Positions 6,864 through 15,272 of a DNA stretch of 36,921 nt are shown here, in pieces. Made by a program: the position numbers and the translations under genes. Source of the stretch: Actinomyces sp. Lineage in GTDB: Bacteria > Actinomycetota > Actinomycetes > Actinomycetales > Actinomycetaceae. Numbering within the stretch: the stretch's first letter is position 1; every line of letters starts with the position of its first letter. Below the pieces are notes generated by a model. It had not been told where the DNA came from. It made no database searches and was given only the letters and a program-made list of their open reading frames with translations. Location: assembly GCF_029851875.1 (NCBI RefSeq), contig NZ_JARKVC010000047.1:1-36921 (forward strand), given 5' to 3'.

Positions 6864-8353
6864 ACCGTCAGATCCGCCAGGTCACCGTCCTGGTCCTCAT
6901 CATGTTCCTGGCGCTGTCCGCCTCGCTGACGTCAGTGCAGGGCTTTGCCCGCCCGGCCCTGTGGGAGTCCTCCTCCTCGCAGGGCACGCTGACCACGGAC
7001 TCGCGCAACTCGCGCACGGTCTACGCCGAGTTCGGCACCGACCGCGGGCCGATCATCGTCGGTGAGGACACCGTCGCCGACTCCGAGCCCTCTGACGACG
7101 CCTACGCCTACCAGCGCACCTACACCAACGGCCCGCTCTACGCACCCCTGACCGGCTACTTCTCCACCTACTTCGCCTCCATGACCGGGCTGGAGCGGGC
7201 TGAGAACTCCGTGCTCAACGGGCAGGACCCCTCGCTGCTGTCCTCGCGCATCAAGTCCCTCGTCACCGGTGGCACCCAGCAGGGTGGCGCCCTGGAGCTG
7301 ACCATCGACCCCCAGGTCCAGCAGGCGGCCTGGGACGCCCTGGGCGGACGGCGCGGCGCCGTCGTCGCCATGGACCCCGCCACCGGCGCGATCAAGGCCC
7401 TGGTCTCCTCCCCCTCCTACGACCCCAACCTGCTGGCCTCCCACGACGGCGCTACCGCCCAGGAGGCCTGGGAGTCCCTGACTGCGGACGAGTCCAAGCC
7501 ACTGACCAACCGGGCCATCGCCGGGGACCTGTACCCGCCCGGCTCGACCTTCAAGGTGCTCACCGTGGCCGCGGCCCTGCGCGCCGGTCAGGTCACCGCG
7601 GACACCGAGGTCGCCGCCCCGGACACCCTCACCCTGCCCCAGACCAACCACGCCCTGTCGAACTACGCGGGGGAGTCCTGCGGCAACGGCACCGTGACGC
7701 TGACCTACGCCTTTGCCCACTCGTGCAACACCCCCTTCGCCCAGATGGCGATGGACGTGGGCGACGACGCCCTGGGCCAGGAGGCCCGCGCCTGGGGCTT
7801 TGACTCCTCCCTGTCCATCCCGCTGACCGTCACGCCCTCGACCTTCCCGGCCAACTCCTCGGCGGCCCAGACGGCCATGGCGGGAATCGGCCAGGCCTCG
7901 GTACGCGCGACCCCGCTCATGATGGCGATGGTCGCCTCCACGATCGCCAACAACGGGGTGCAGATGAAGCCGTACCTCGTCTCCCAGACCCTGGACTCCG
8001 ACCTCAACGTCGTGTCTACCACCACCCCGACCTCGCTGCGCACCCCGATCAGCCAGGACACCGCCTCCCAGCTCTCCTCCCTCATGCAGCAGGTCGTCTC
8101 CGAGGGCACCGGCACCACGGCCCAGGTGGCCGGGGTGAGCGTGGCCGGCAAGACCGGCACCGCGGAGACCGGCTCCGAGACCGGTGGCCCGGTGACCTGG
8201 TTCATCGGCTTTGCGGGCACGGACATCTCCAAGCCCTCCATCGCCCTGGCCGTCGTGCTCGACGGCGGAGAGCAGACCGCGGGCTCAGGCACCGGCGGCT
8301 CAGTGGCCGGTCCAATCGCGGCCTCAGTGATCGACGCGGCGGTGGACCAGTGA
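6860..8353 (+). CDS. pbpA: class B penicillin-binding protein PbpA
   Basis: The protein has 497 residues, with an N-terminal membrane anchor (about 9-27), a short dimerisation region and a transpeptidase domain. Active-site motifs are STFK (S229-K232), SCN (288-290) and KTGT (K431). It crosslinks peptidoglycan stem peptides outside the membrane and is a beta-lactam target. Its size and position match mycobacterial PbpA, which works in septation with RodA and is phosphorylated by PknB. The GTG start overlaps the rodA stop and its stop overlaps pknA, so it is made in step with both. Confidence 0.95.
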   Translation: MNRQIRQVTVLVLIMFLALSASLTSVQGFARPALWESSSSQGTLTTDSRNSRTVYAEFGTDRGPIIVGEDTVADSEPSDDAYAYQRTYTNGPLYAPLTGYFSTYFASMTGLERAENSVLNGQDPSLLSSRIKSLVTGGTQQGGALELTIDPQVQQAAWDALGGRRGAVVAMDPATGAIKALVSSPSYDPNLLASHDGATAQEAWESLTADESKPLTNRAIAGDLYPPGSTFKVLTVAAALRAGQVTADTEVAAPDTLTLPQTNHALSNYAGESCGNGTVTLTYAFAHSCNTPFAQMAMDVGDDALGQEARAWGFDSSLSIPLTVTPSTFPANSSAAQTAMAGIGQASVRATPLMMAMVASTIANNGVQMKPYLVSQTLDSDLNVVSTTTPTSLRTPISQDTASQLSSLMQQVVSEGTGTTAQVAGVSVAGKTGTAETGSETGGPVTWFIGFAGTDISKPSIALAVVLDGGEQTAGSGTGGSVAGPIAASVIDAAVDQ

Positions 8354-9594
8354 GACCACACGTCGGGATGGAGCTCCAGGGGCGCTACGAGCTGATCGAG
8401 CGCATCGCCCTGGGTGGCATGGGTGAGGTCTGGCGCGCTACCGACCTGCGCTCCGGGCGCGCCGTGGCCGCCAAGATCCTGCGCCCTGAGCTGACCGGGG
8501 ACGAGATCTTCCTGTCCCGCCTGCGCGCCGAGGCCACCAACTCCCGCGGCCTGCGCCACCCCAACCTCGCCGTCGTCCTGGACTCCGGGGAGCGCGACGG
8601 CTCGGGCTGGATCATCATGGAGCTGGTCCAGGGCCGTGCCCTGTCTGACATCCTGTCCGAGCAGGGCACCATGCCGGCTGCCGAGATCCTGCCGGTCCTG
8701 GCCCAGGTGGCTCGTGCGCTCCAGGTGGTCCACGACGCCGGCGTCGTCCACCGTGACGTCAAGCCCTCCAACATCCTCATCAACCGCGAGGGCCTGGCCA
8801 AGCTGACCGACTTCGGCATCTCCACCGGCGTCCACCAGCGTCCACTCACCGCCACCGGCATGGTCATGGGCACGGCCCAGTACCTGTCCCCCGAGCAGGC
8901 CATGGGCCATATGGCCACTCCCGCCGGCGACCTGTACGCCTTGGGAGTCATCGCTTACGAGGCCTTGGTGGGCCACCGCCCCTTCACCGGTGCCACGCAG
9001 GTGGACATCGCCTTCGCCCACGTCAACCAGCCGGTCCCGCCGCTGCCCGACGCCGTCAACCCTGAGGTCCGCGAGATCGTCATGGAGCTGCTGGCCAAGG
9101 ACCCGGGTGCCCGCCCTCACTCGGCGCGCGAGGTCGCTCGCCGTCTGGACCGCATCGTCATCCACCTGCCCAAGGAGTCCTGGGACCCGCGCGGCCAGCT
9201 GTCGTGGGTCGCCACCGGCCGCCCTGCCACCCCGGTCGGCAACGACGGCGATCCCGCCTCCGCCCCACCCTCGCACCCAGGTCCCGGCACGCGTCGCCGT
9301 GAGGAGACCACGGCCGGCACCCGCGTGGCCACCCGACAGATCCCCGCGGCCTGGCGTACCCGCAGCGCCGTCGTCTCACGCACGCGCGCCGAGGGGACCC
9401 TTGACGAGCCGGCTCCGCGCCACTCCAGCGGTCACGGGATGCTCGGCCTACCCACTCGGGCCTCCGCGCTCCTCGTCCTCGGCCTCGTCGCCGCCCTTGT
9501 CCTCATCATCACGATCGGTACCCTGGCCACAGTACACAGCGCTCCAGGGTCCGGCGCTACCTCATCTGTCACGTCACCGAAGGAGGCACTGTGA
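8350..9594 (+). CDS. pknA: Ser/Thr protein kinase PknA (no PASTA domains)
   Basis: A 414-residue Hanks-type kinase. Its N-terminal kinase domain carries the glycine loop LGGMGEVW, ATP-binding K42, the catalytic HRD motif with D136, and DFG with D154. The activation segment ends with GTAQYLSPEQA. A long Pro/Arg-rich linker leads to a single membrane helix near residues 373-395 and a short outside tail of about 19 residues. The absence of PASTA repeats distinguishes PknA from PknB. In mycobacteria PknA regulates cell shape and division by phosphorylating FtsZ, Wag31 and FipA. It starts with GTG overlapping pbpA and overlaps pknB by four bases. Confidence 0.95.
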   Translation: MRPHVGMELQGRYELIERIALGGMGEVWRATDLRSGRAVAAKILRPELTGDEIFLSRLRAEATNSRGLRHPNLAVVLDSGERDGSGWIIMELVQGRALSDILSEQGTMPAAEILPVLAQVARALQVVHDAGVVHRDVKPSNILINREGLAKLTDFGISTGVHQRPLTATGMVMGTAQYLSPEQAMGHMATPAGDLYALGVIAYEALVGHRPFTGATQVDIAFAHVNQPVPPLPDAVNPEVREIVMELLAKDPGARPHSAREVARRLDRIVIHLPKESWDPRGQLSWVATGRPATPVGNDGDPASAPPSHPGPGTRRREETTAGTRVATRQIPAAWRTRSAVVSRTRAEGTLDEPAPRHSSGHGMLGLPTRASALLVLGLVAALVLIITIGTLATVHSAPGSGATSSVTSPKEAL

Positions 9595-11549
9595 CCGGCC
9601 AATTTCCCCAGGTCCTCGCGGGCCGTTACGAGATCCGTGAGCTGATCGGTCGCGGCGGCATGGCCGAGGTCCACCTCGGGTACGACAAGCGCCTGTCCCG
9701 CATCATCGCGATCAAGCTGCTGCGTTCTGACATCGCCGGCGACTCCACCTTCCAGGCCCGCTTCCGCCGTGAGGCGCAGTCGGCTGCCGCTCTCAACCAC
9801 CCGGCGATCGTGGCGGTCTATGACTCCGGCGAGGAGGAGCTGACCGCACCGGACGGCTCGCTCCACTCCGTGCCCTACATCGTCATGGAGTACGTCGAGG
9901 GGCACACCGTGCGCGAGCTGCTCGGCGAGGGCGAGGCCGTGCCGATCTCCGAGGCGGTGGAGATCGTCACCGGTGTGCTCGACGCCCTGGAGTACTCCCA
10001 CCGCGCCGGAATCGTCCACCGTGACATCAAGCCCGGCAACATCATGCTCACCTCCACCGGCGCGGTGAAGGTCATGGACTTCGGCATCGCCCGGGCGATC
10101 GAGGACTCCATGGCCACGGTCACCCAGACCCATGCCGTGGTGGGCACCGCCCAGTACCTGTCCCCCGAGCAGGCACGCGGTGAGGTCGTTGACGCCCGCT
10201 CCGACCTGTACTCCACCGGCTGCCTGCTCTATGAGCTGCTCACCGGCGTACCCCCCTTCACCGGTGACTCCGCCGTCGCCATCGCCTACCAGCACGTGCG
10301 GGAGGTGCCGCGTCCGCCGTCGTCCATCGCGGCCGACATCCCCGAGTCCCTGGACCGCGTAGTGCTCAAGGCGCTGGCCAAGAACCGCGACGACCGCTAC
10401 CAGGACGCCGCCCACATGCGGGCCGACCTGCTGGCGGCCGCCCGTGGCCTGCCCGTAAGCGCCCCGACCACGGACACCTGGAACCAGTCCACGACCGTCC
10501 TGGACTCCGTGCCCGCACCGGCCACCACCACGATCCCCGCTGCTCCTGCACCACTCGATCTGCCGGGTGAGGAGGACGAGGAGCCGCGTACACGTCGGCC
10601 CTGGTGGATCTGGCTGCTGATCGTGCTCATGATCGTCGGCCTGGGCACCCTGATCGGCCTGGCCGCCTCCGGCTACTTCTCCGGGTCGGACCCCGATCCC
10701 TCAGCCACCGCGACCGCCACGAGCGCCCCGGTGCCCGAGGTGAAGAACATGACGGAGGCCGAGGCCAAGCGTGCTGTCGAGGACGCTGGTCTGGTCTACC
10801 GCCGCGGCGACGACGTCGCCTCGGACAACGTCAACGAGGGTCTGGCGGTCTCCTCCGAGCCCGGTGCGGGGACCTCGGCGGTCCTGGGGACCCAGGTCAC
10901 CGTCCACTTCTCCTCCGGCTCGGCCATGGTCGACGTCCCGGACGTGTCCGGCAAGACGCAGGACAAGGCCAAGCAGGCCCTGGAGGAGGCAGGCCTCAAG
11001 GTCGGCAACGTCACCACCGAGGACTCGGGCACCGTGGACAAGGACAACGTCATCCGCACCGACCCCGTAGCAGGCACCTCCGTCTCGCGCGGGGACACGA
11101 TCGACCTCGTGCTCTCCACCGGTCAGACCGCCGTCCCCGACGGCCTGGTGGGACTGACCCAGGAGCAGGCGCGTGCCGCGCTGCAGGAGGCCGGTCTCGC
11201 CGTGGGCAACGTGACCCAGGAGGAGTCCACGGACTACGCCGCGGGTCAGGTCATTCGCACCGACCCGGGCACGGGCGTGAGCGTGCAGCGCGGCAGCGAG
11301 GTGGCCCTGGTGATCTCCTCCGGCGCGCCGACCACCGCGACCGTCCCCTCCAACATCCTGGGCATGACTGGTACCCAGGCCATGGCCGCGCTGCAGTCCG
11401 CCGGCTTCACGAGCATCACGATCCAGGGACCGAACGACGGCGTCGTGACCTCCGTGAGCCCGAGCCCGGGCTCCGTTCTCGGCAAGGACACGGCGATCAC
11501 CGTCACCACCTCCACCGACTCTCGGGCGACCGGGCGACCCGGTTCCTGA
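9591..11549 (+). CDS. pknB: PASTA-domain Ser/Thr protein kinase PknB
   Basis: This 652-residue receptor kinase has a glycine loop (GRGGMAEVH), K42, HRD with D145, DFG with D163 and the activation-loop Thr residues in TVTQTHAVVGT. One membrane helix lies near residues 343-367. Outside are four PASTA repeats of about 65 residues each, with recurrent VPDVSG-like and AGLKVGNV-like segments. PASTA domains bind muropeptides or lipid II, so PknB senses wall-precursor status and phosphorylates CwlM, MurJ partners and FhaA. It is the last gene of the operon and is followed by a strong terminator. Confidence 0.97.
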   Translation: MTGQFPQVLAGRYEIRELIGRGGMAEVHLGYDKRLSRIIAIKLLRSDIAGDSTFQARFRREAQSAAALNHPAIVAVYDSGEEELTAPDGSLHSVPYIVMEYVEGHTVRELLGEGEAVPISEAVEIVTGVLDALEYSHRAGIVHRDIKPGNIMLTSTGAVKVMDFGIARAIEDSMATVTQTHAVVGTAQYLSPEQARGEVVDARSDLYSTGCLLYELLTGVPPFTGDSAVAIAYQHVREVPRPPSSIAADIPESLDRVVLKALAKNRDDRYQDAAHMRADLLAAARGLPVSAPTTDTWNQSTTVLDSVPAPATTTIPAAPAPLDLPGEEDEEPRTRRPWWIWLLIVLMIVGLGTLIGLAASGYFSGSDPDPSATATATSAPVPEVKNMTEAEAKRAVEDAGLVYRRGDDVASDNVNEGLAVSSEPGAGTSAVLGTQVTVHFSSGSAMVDVPDVSGKTQDKAKQALEEAGLKVGNVTTEDSGTVDKDNVIRTDPVAGTSVSRGDTIDLVLSTGQTAVPDGLVGLTQEQARAALQEAGLAVGNVTQEESTDYAAGQVIRTDPGTGVSVQRGSEVALVISSGAPTTATVPSNILGMTGTQAMAALQSAGFTSITIQGPNDGVVTSVSPSPGSVLGKDTAITVTTSTDSRATGRPGS

Positions 11550-11563
11550 CGCCGGAGGGACAC

Positions 11564-11609
11564 GACGCTCTGAGGCCCCCAGCTTCGTGCGCTGGGGCCT
11601 CAGAGCGTC
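11564..11609 (+). terminator. terminator of the fhaA-pknB operon
   Basis: An inverted repeat with a 20-base left arm (11564-11583) and a 19-base right arm (11591-11609), one C bulge and loop TTCGTGC, follows pknB by 14 bases. It is likely bidirectional, because the small gene at 11642 is convergent. No T-run follows. Confidence 0.85.
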
Positions 11610-11641
11610 TGCCGCAGGCCGACGGCGGGCAGCAGGCAGCG

Positions 11642-11797
11642 CTAGACGGTCGCGTTACCCGACAGGTGCCAGGTCTCGTTGGCCCAGGGGAAGACCACCT
11701 GGAAGAGAAGCAGCACGACGGCCGCGATGAGGATCAGGGCCTCGAAGAGCCTCAGCCAGACCGGGCCGGGAAGGTGTCGCCAGATCCATCCGTACAT
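11642..11797 (-). CDS. small single-pass membrane protein linked to the sortase
   Basis: This 51-residue protein begins MYGWIWRHLPGPVWLRL and has one hydrophobic helix at about residues 18-40, ending near FPW. Small proteins with this WRHLPGP start and VFPW segment are commonly found next to class E sortase or crgA genes in actinobacteria (from memory); their function is not known. Its ATG overlaps the sortase stop codon as TGATG, so it is almost certainly translated from the same message. It ends facing the pknB terminator. Confidence 0.75.
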   Translation of the reverse strand: MYGWIWRHLPGPVWLRLFEALILIAAVVLLLFQVVFPWANETWHLSGNATV

Positions 11798-12555
11798 CAG
11801 TTGACCTCCGGGTCGTTGAGCACCGAGGCGGGACGGCCCTCGGAACGTGGCATCCAGTAAGAGAGCTTCGCGTGGACGACCCACCGGTGGTCGTTGCCCC
11901 ACTCACCGGTGGTCAGGGAGTGGCAGGTGGTCAGCGTCATGTACCGCTCGGTCGGCGCCGCGCTCGGGTCACCGGGGACCGGGGCGATCACCTCTACCGC
12001 CTCAGGCACCACGATCTCGTGCGAGGTGACCGTGTAGACGTACCACGTGTCCTTGGTGGCGACGATGACCTCGTCGCCCTCCTCCAGCAGGTCAATGCGA
12101 CGGAAGGAGTTGCCGTTGGTGCGGCGGTGACCGGCGATAGCGAAGTTGCCGACCTCGCCGACCTGCTGGGTGTCGCTGTAGTGGCCGGCCGCTGCCTGGT
12201 CGAGGACGTCAGCCCCGGTTCCCTCCTGGATCGGCATGTTGTTGTTCGTCACGCCGTACCACTTGGGGACGATCAGCATACCGATGGTCTGGCCGTAGCC
12301 CACCTGGGCGGGCACCGGAGGATCGTCAGTGTGCTGGGTCCCCTCCACGCGAGGGGACTCCACCTGGGTCTGCTGGAAGGCCGCCTTGTGCTCGTTGGCG
12401 AGCTTGGTAGCCCCGATGCCGGTCCACCACAGCTGCCACACGAGGAAGAGGGCGATGACGAACCCTGCGGTGATGAGAAGCTCTCCGACGCCTCGGATGG
12501 CGACGTCGAGCGGCCTGCGCTTGCGGGCACGCTGGTGGCGACGACGGGACGACAT
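11797..12555 (-). CDS. class E-type sortase
   Basis: A 252-residue protein with a basic N-terminus, one membrane helix (about residues 22-43) and an extracytoplasmic sortase domain. The catalytic triad is visible as H143 in AIAGHRRT, C211 in TLTTCHS and R224 in DHRWVVHA. Single N-terminal anchor, position beside crgA and the TLTTC signature fit the class E/housekeeping sortases of Actinomyces and Streptomyces, which join LPXTG- or LAXTG-type surface proteins to the wall. No substrate gene lies in the window. A GGAGG sequence lies close before the ATG. It forms a two-gene unit with the small membrane protein downstream. Confidence 0.92.
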   Translation of the reverse strand: MSSRRRHQRARKRRPLDVAIRGVGELLITAGFVIALFLVWQLWWTGIGATKLANEHKAAFQQTQVESPRVEGTQHTDDPPVPAQVGYGQTIGMLIVPKWYGVTNNNMPIQEGTGADVLDQAAAGHYSDTQQVGEVGNFAIAGHRRTNGNSFRRIDLLEEGDEVIVATKDTWYVYTVTSHEIVVPEAVEVIAPVPGDPSAAPTERYMTLTTCHSLTTGEWGNDHRWVVHAKLSYWMPRSEGRPASVLNDPEVN

Positions 12556-12773
12556 CTGGCCTCCTGTGTAGGTGTTCCGCCTGTCAGTCTAGAGATCTGC
12601 GCCCGCGATATCGGCCACCGTCACGTTGCGTGGGACTCATTCCGGGCCCTGAGGAGGAGCGCCACCACGCCTGCTGACTGGCGTGTGAGTGTCAGGTGGA
12701 TGTGAGCCGACGGTGCCACGGCGTCGTCGCCAGCAGGTCGTCTCCCGCGTCCAGGCCTGCGGCCGTGATGGCC

Positions 12774-12779
12774 TAGGCT
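12774..12779 (+). promoter_or_regulatory. putative -10 of crgA
   Basis: TAGGCT lies 68 bp before the crgA start in the 291-bp gap between sortase and crgA. On the other strand TAGACT near 12593-12588 is a candidate -10 for the sortase. The rest of the gap shows no gene. Confidence 0.35.
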
Positions 12780-12846
12780 GTTCACGGACCATGCGTCACA
12801 ACACTCGACCGGGCGACCCGGTCGTCCTGTCTGCAAGGAGGCCCGC

Positions 12847-13188
12847 GTGAGCGAGAAGAAGAAGGACCCGACGCGCTCCGGCAACCCTGCCAAGGCTGCG
12901 GCCGCTGAGCGTGAGCGCCTAGAGGCCTCGCGCGCTGCCGCCAACCGCGTCTCGCGCGTACCCACCAAGGTCAAGGAGACCGGCTCGCCGCGCTGGTACG
13001 CCCCCACGATGGTGGGCCTGATGTGCGTGGGCCTGATGTGGGTCGTGACCACCTACCTGTTCAAGGGTCAGTACCCGATCCCCTACTTCACCGCCCACCA
13101 CGCCAGCGACTGGCTGGTCAACGGCAACCTCTACATCGGTTTCCTCATCATCATGGCTGGGTTCCTGGGGCTCCTGCGCTGGAAGTGA
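12847..13188 (+). CDS. crgA: cell division protein CrgA
   Basis: The 113-residue protein has a charged N-terminus and two membrane helices (about residues 55-73 and 90-110), ending in LLRWK. The SPRWYAP segment before helix one and NGNLYIGF in helix two are typical of CrgA (UPF0233). CrgA is a small integral membrane component of the actinobacterial divisome that binds FtsZ, FtsQ, FtsI and wall-synthesis proteins, which agrees with its position beside the rodA-pbpA-pkn operon. The GTG start has an AAGGAGG ribosome binding site about six bases upstream. Confidence 0.95.
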   Translation: MSEKKKDPTRSGNPAKAAAAERERLEASRAAANRVSRVPTKVKETGSPRWYAPTMVGLMCVGLMWVVTTYLFKGQYPIPYFTAHHASDWLVNGNLYIGFLIIMAGFLGLLRWK

Positions 13189-13218
13189 GCGTGAGGGCGC
13201 GAGCCGCCCTGCGCCGTC

Positions 13219-13255
13219 GGGGCTGACCGGGGCTGACCGGGGCTGACCGGGGCTG
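13219..13255 (+). repeat. 10-bp tandem repeat
   Basis: The unit GGGGCTGACC occurs three full times with a fourth copy cut to seven bases. It lies between crgA and its likely terminator and is a candidate for copy-number variation between strains. Confidence 0.85.
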
Positions 13256-13268
13256 CTGTGCGGCAGCC
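13251..13268. terminator. small hairpin between crgA and the reductase gene
   Basis: GGCTGC and GCAGCC form a 6-bp stem with a 6-base loop in the convergent intergenic space. This is modest on its own and could serve both genes. Confidence 0.45.
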
Positions 13269-13271
13269 GCG

Positions 13272-14063
13272 CTAGAGCTGCACCGTGTCCGGGTGGGAGC
13301 CGGTGCGGTGCCCACGTTCCAAGGAGTCCAGCAGCCCCATCTGCTCGGGGCTGAGGCTGAGGCTGAAGACCTCCGCGTTGGTGCGCAGGCGCTCAGCGTG
13401 CACGGACTTGGGGATGACCACCAGGCCGTGCTGGAGGTGCCAGCGCACCACCACCTGGGCGGGGCTCACCTCCAGCTCGCGTGCCACCGCCTGGACCACC
13501 GGGTCGCTGACCATGAGGCCGCGAGCCAGCGGCGACCAGGACTGGGTGACGATGCCATGCTCCTCGTGCACCGCGCGCATCTGCCGCTGCTGGAGGTAGG
13601 GGTGGATCTCGATCTGGTTGACAGCCGGAACCACGCCGGTGGCCTCAATGATCGTCCTGAGGTGGTCCGCCTGGTAGTTCGAGACGCCGATGGCGCGTAC
13701 GCGCCCGCTCTCGCGCAGCCTGATCATGGCCTCCCAGGTTCGCTCCAGCGACAGCCCGGGGGTCTTGGCCAGGGGCCAGTGGACCAGGAAGAGGTCGAGG
13801 ACCTCCAGGCCCAGGCGCTCCATGGTCTCGTCGAAGGTCCGAGCCACGTCCGCGGGCGCGTGGTGGGGGTTGTCCAGCTTTGAGGTCACGAAGACCTCAT
13901 CGCGCGGCAGGCCGATCGCCGCGATCGCGCGTCCCACGCCGGCCTCGTTGCCGTACATCTGGGCCGTGTCCAGGTGGCGGTAACCGGCCTCCAGGCCCTG
14001 CTCGACCACAGCCTGGACGTCGTCGTCGCTGATCTTGTACGTGCCCAGGCCCAGCTGGGGCAT
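13272..14063 (-). CDS. aldo/keto reductase, 5' end frameshifted
   Basis: The open frame of 263 residues starts at the internal MPQLGLGTYK, which in most family members is preceded by about 10-20 residues. The catalytic tetrad is D32, Y37, K62 and H95, and the C-terminal IPKSVHAERL nucleotide-binding stretch is intact. Aldo/keto reductases use NADPH to reduce aldehydes or ketones in the cytoplasm; the layout resembles the AKR5 2,5-diketo-gluconate reductase-like group, but the substrate is unknown. The natural start is probably at 14133, out of frame across a six-base homopolymer (see next entry). If the shift is real, this may be a pseudogene or an enzyme restarted internally. Confidence 0.85.
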   Translation of the reverse strand: MPQLGLGTYKISDDDVQAVVEQGLEAGYRHLDTAQMYGNEAGVGRAIAAIGLPRDEVFVTSKLDNPHHAPADVARTFDETMERLGLEVLDLFLVHWPLAKTPGLSLERTWEAMIRLRESGRVRAIGVSNYQADHLRTIIEATGVVPAVNQIEIHPYLQQRQMRAVHEEHGIVTQSWSPLARGLMVSDPVVQAVARELEVSPAQVVVRWHLQHGLVVIPKSVHAERLRTNAEVFSLSLSPEQMGLLDSLERGHRTGSHPDTVQL

Positions 14064-14133
14064 GAGGACGGGGGGAGTCCTTGGTAGCCTCGTGGCTCAG
14101 GGGAATCATGGCGGCGGGAAGCGCGTGGGTCAT
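14064..14133 (-). other. displaced N-terminal segment of the aldo/keto reductase
   Basis: From ATG at 14133 the frame reads MTHALPAAMIPLSHEATK and then enters a run of six C on the coding strand (plus-strand G at 14070-14075). Removing one C joins it in frame through DSPVL to MPQLGLGTY, restoring the usual IPL...MPQLGLGTY start of the family. As given, the two parts are out of frame. Confidence 0.8.
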
Positions 14134-14139
14134 GGCTCA

Positions 14140-14145
14140 AGCCTA
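14140..14145 (-). promoter_or_regulatory. -10 of the aldo/keto reductase (leaderless)
   Basis: TAGGCT on the minus strand is followed by six bases and then ATG at 14133, the spacing seen for other leaderless starts in this window. It supports 14133, not 14063, as the original start. Confidence 0.55.
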
Positions 14146-14400
14146 GGTGTCATTCCCCGCCACCCCTTCCCAGCTATCGCTGCCCCCTACCGCCACCCCT
14201 CGTTCCCACCGACCCCGATCGTGCGAGCCACCCCCTCTTCACCGCTATCCCTTCCTGCCTACCGCTCTCCACTAGCGCGTCGCTCGCGACCCTGTCGCGC
14301 GCGACAGGAGTGCGAAGGACACGAAAGGGTAGCGAAGGACTGGCAGGGGTAACGCCCCCGGGGAGAGGTCACAGAGGTCGCCCAGGTGGCAGACACAGGT
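14146..14400. other. gene-free intergenic stretch
   Basis: No gene is recognisable here. The plus strand is strongly pyrimidine-rich from about 14155 to 14275 and holds two related 21- and 22-bp segments (14173-14193 and 14244-14265, both GCTATC...CCTACCGC). A perfect 18-bp palindrome follows at 14291-14308, and GCGAAGGAC occurs twice between about 14310 and 14341. Confidence 0.6.
14291..14308. repeat. 18-bp perfect palindrome
   Basis: CCTGTCGCGCGCGACAGG is identical on both strands without a loop, as expected for an operator bound by a dimer, but it lies over 150 bp from the nearest start codon. No regulator gene is nearby. Confidence 0.6.
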
Positions 14401-14434
14401 CTCGGGCCGGTACGTACGTGCGTACCGGCCCGAG
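14401..14434 (-). terminator. terminator of the Ala-rich membrane protein gene
   Basis: Perfect 14-bp arms (14401-14414 and 14421-14434) with loop TACGTG lie 34 bp downstream of the minus-strand gene that ends at 14469. Confidence 0.85.
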
Positions 14435-14468
14435 ATCGTGGGAGAGCAGGCGCGTGCGCGCGACAGCC

Positions 14469-15098
14469 TCAGTCCTCGAGGGAGTCCTTGAGATCCTCGA
14501 CGGCGTCGGCCGCCTTGTCCTTGAGCTCCTCGGCCTTGTCCGCGGCAGCCTCAGCGACCTCGGCAGCCTGGTCCTTGACATCCTGGACAGCCTCGGCGGC
14601 GTCGAAGTCGTCAGAGTCGGCCCAGTACTCCTCGGCCCACGGGTCCTCGACGGGCTGGCTGCGGCGCCACACAACATAGGCCGCAGCAGCCGCACCAGCG
14701 GCCAGGGTGGTCCACCCCAGGCACTTGAGGAAGCGGTGGGACCTGCGGGGCTTGGGAGCCTCGACGGCGGCCAGGCGGGCAGCCTCGGCAGCACGCTGAG
14801 CACGCTCGGTCACAGTGCCAGGAGCCTGAGCCGCAGCCTGAGCGGCTGAGGCGGCACGCTGGGCACGCGGCAGGTAGTCCTCGACCACGCGGGTGCGGGC
14901 CTCGGTGTAGGCCGGCTCCAGGCGCTCCTGAGCCCCGGCGGCCACACGAGCCAGGTCCTTACGCGCCTTGACCACGTGCGGGGCAACCCACTCAGCGGCA
15001 CGCTCAGCCTGCTCAGCGACGTTCTCCGCGAATGCGGCAGCCTCCGCGCGCAGCTGGTCACTGTCAAGGTTCTTCTCGATCTTCTTCTTGAAAGCCAT
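14469..15098 (-). CDS. Ala-rich helical membrane-anchored protein, unknown
   Basis: A protein of 209 residues beginning MAFKKKIEKNL. Residues 10-115 are a long, charged, Ala-rich helix likely to form a coiled coil. A single hydrophobic segment lies near 122-143 (LGWTTLAAGAAAAAYVVW). The C-terminal 60 residues contain an acidic PWAEEYW segment and Ala/Lys/Glu heptads similar to LEA or apolipoprotein-like helices. It is not assigned to a known function; similar proteins are found near ppiA in Actinomyces-type genomes, which suggests a structural or envelope role (inference). The ATG was chosen for AGGAGA six bases upstream; an earlier in-frame start at 15128 lacks one. Confidence 0.7.
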   Translation of the reverse strand: MAFKKKIEKNLDSDQLRAEAAAFAENVAEQAERAAEWVAPHVVKARKDLARVAAGAQERLEPAYTEARTRVVEDYLPRAQRAASAAQAAAQAPGTVTERAQRAAEAARLAAVEAPKPRRSHRFLKCLGWTTLAAGAAAAAYVVWRRSQPVEDPWAEEYWADSDDFDAAEAVQDVKDQAAEVAEAAADKAEELKDKAADAVEDLKDSLED

Positions 15099-15143
15099 GG
15101 CTTCTCCTAGCTGAGAGACGTCGGTCATACAGATGATGACTAA

Positions 15144-15149
15144 AGCCTA
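15144..15149 (-). promoter_or_regulatory. putative -10 of the Ala-rich protein gene
   Basis: TAGGCT on the minus strand, with TGTCGG 15 bases further upstream as a weak -35. It would give a leader of about 40 nt. Confidence 0.35.
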
Positions 15150-15272
15150 TGGTCCCACTCCTGGCCGACAGCCGCCTGAGAACAGCCACCTTGTTTTGCC
15201 TGGGGTGAACACTGTGGGTCCATCTGCGGTCATCGGTCCATGACGGTACGCACGCGTGCAACGATGTGGCCC

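Noticed and set aside
11872..12705. Plus-strand reading frame opposite the sortase
   Set aside because: It is the antisense shadow of the sortase; His, Cys and Arg of the triad are clear on the minus strand.
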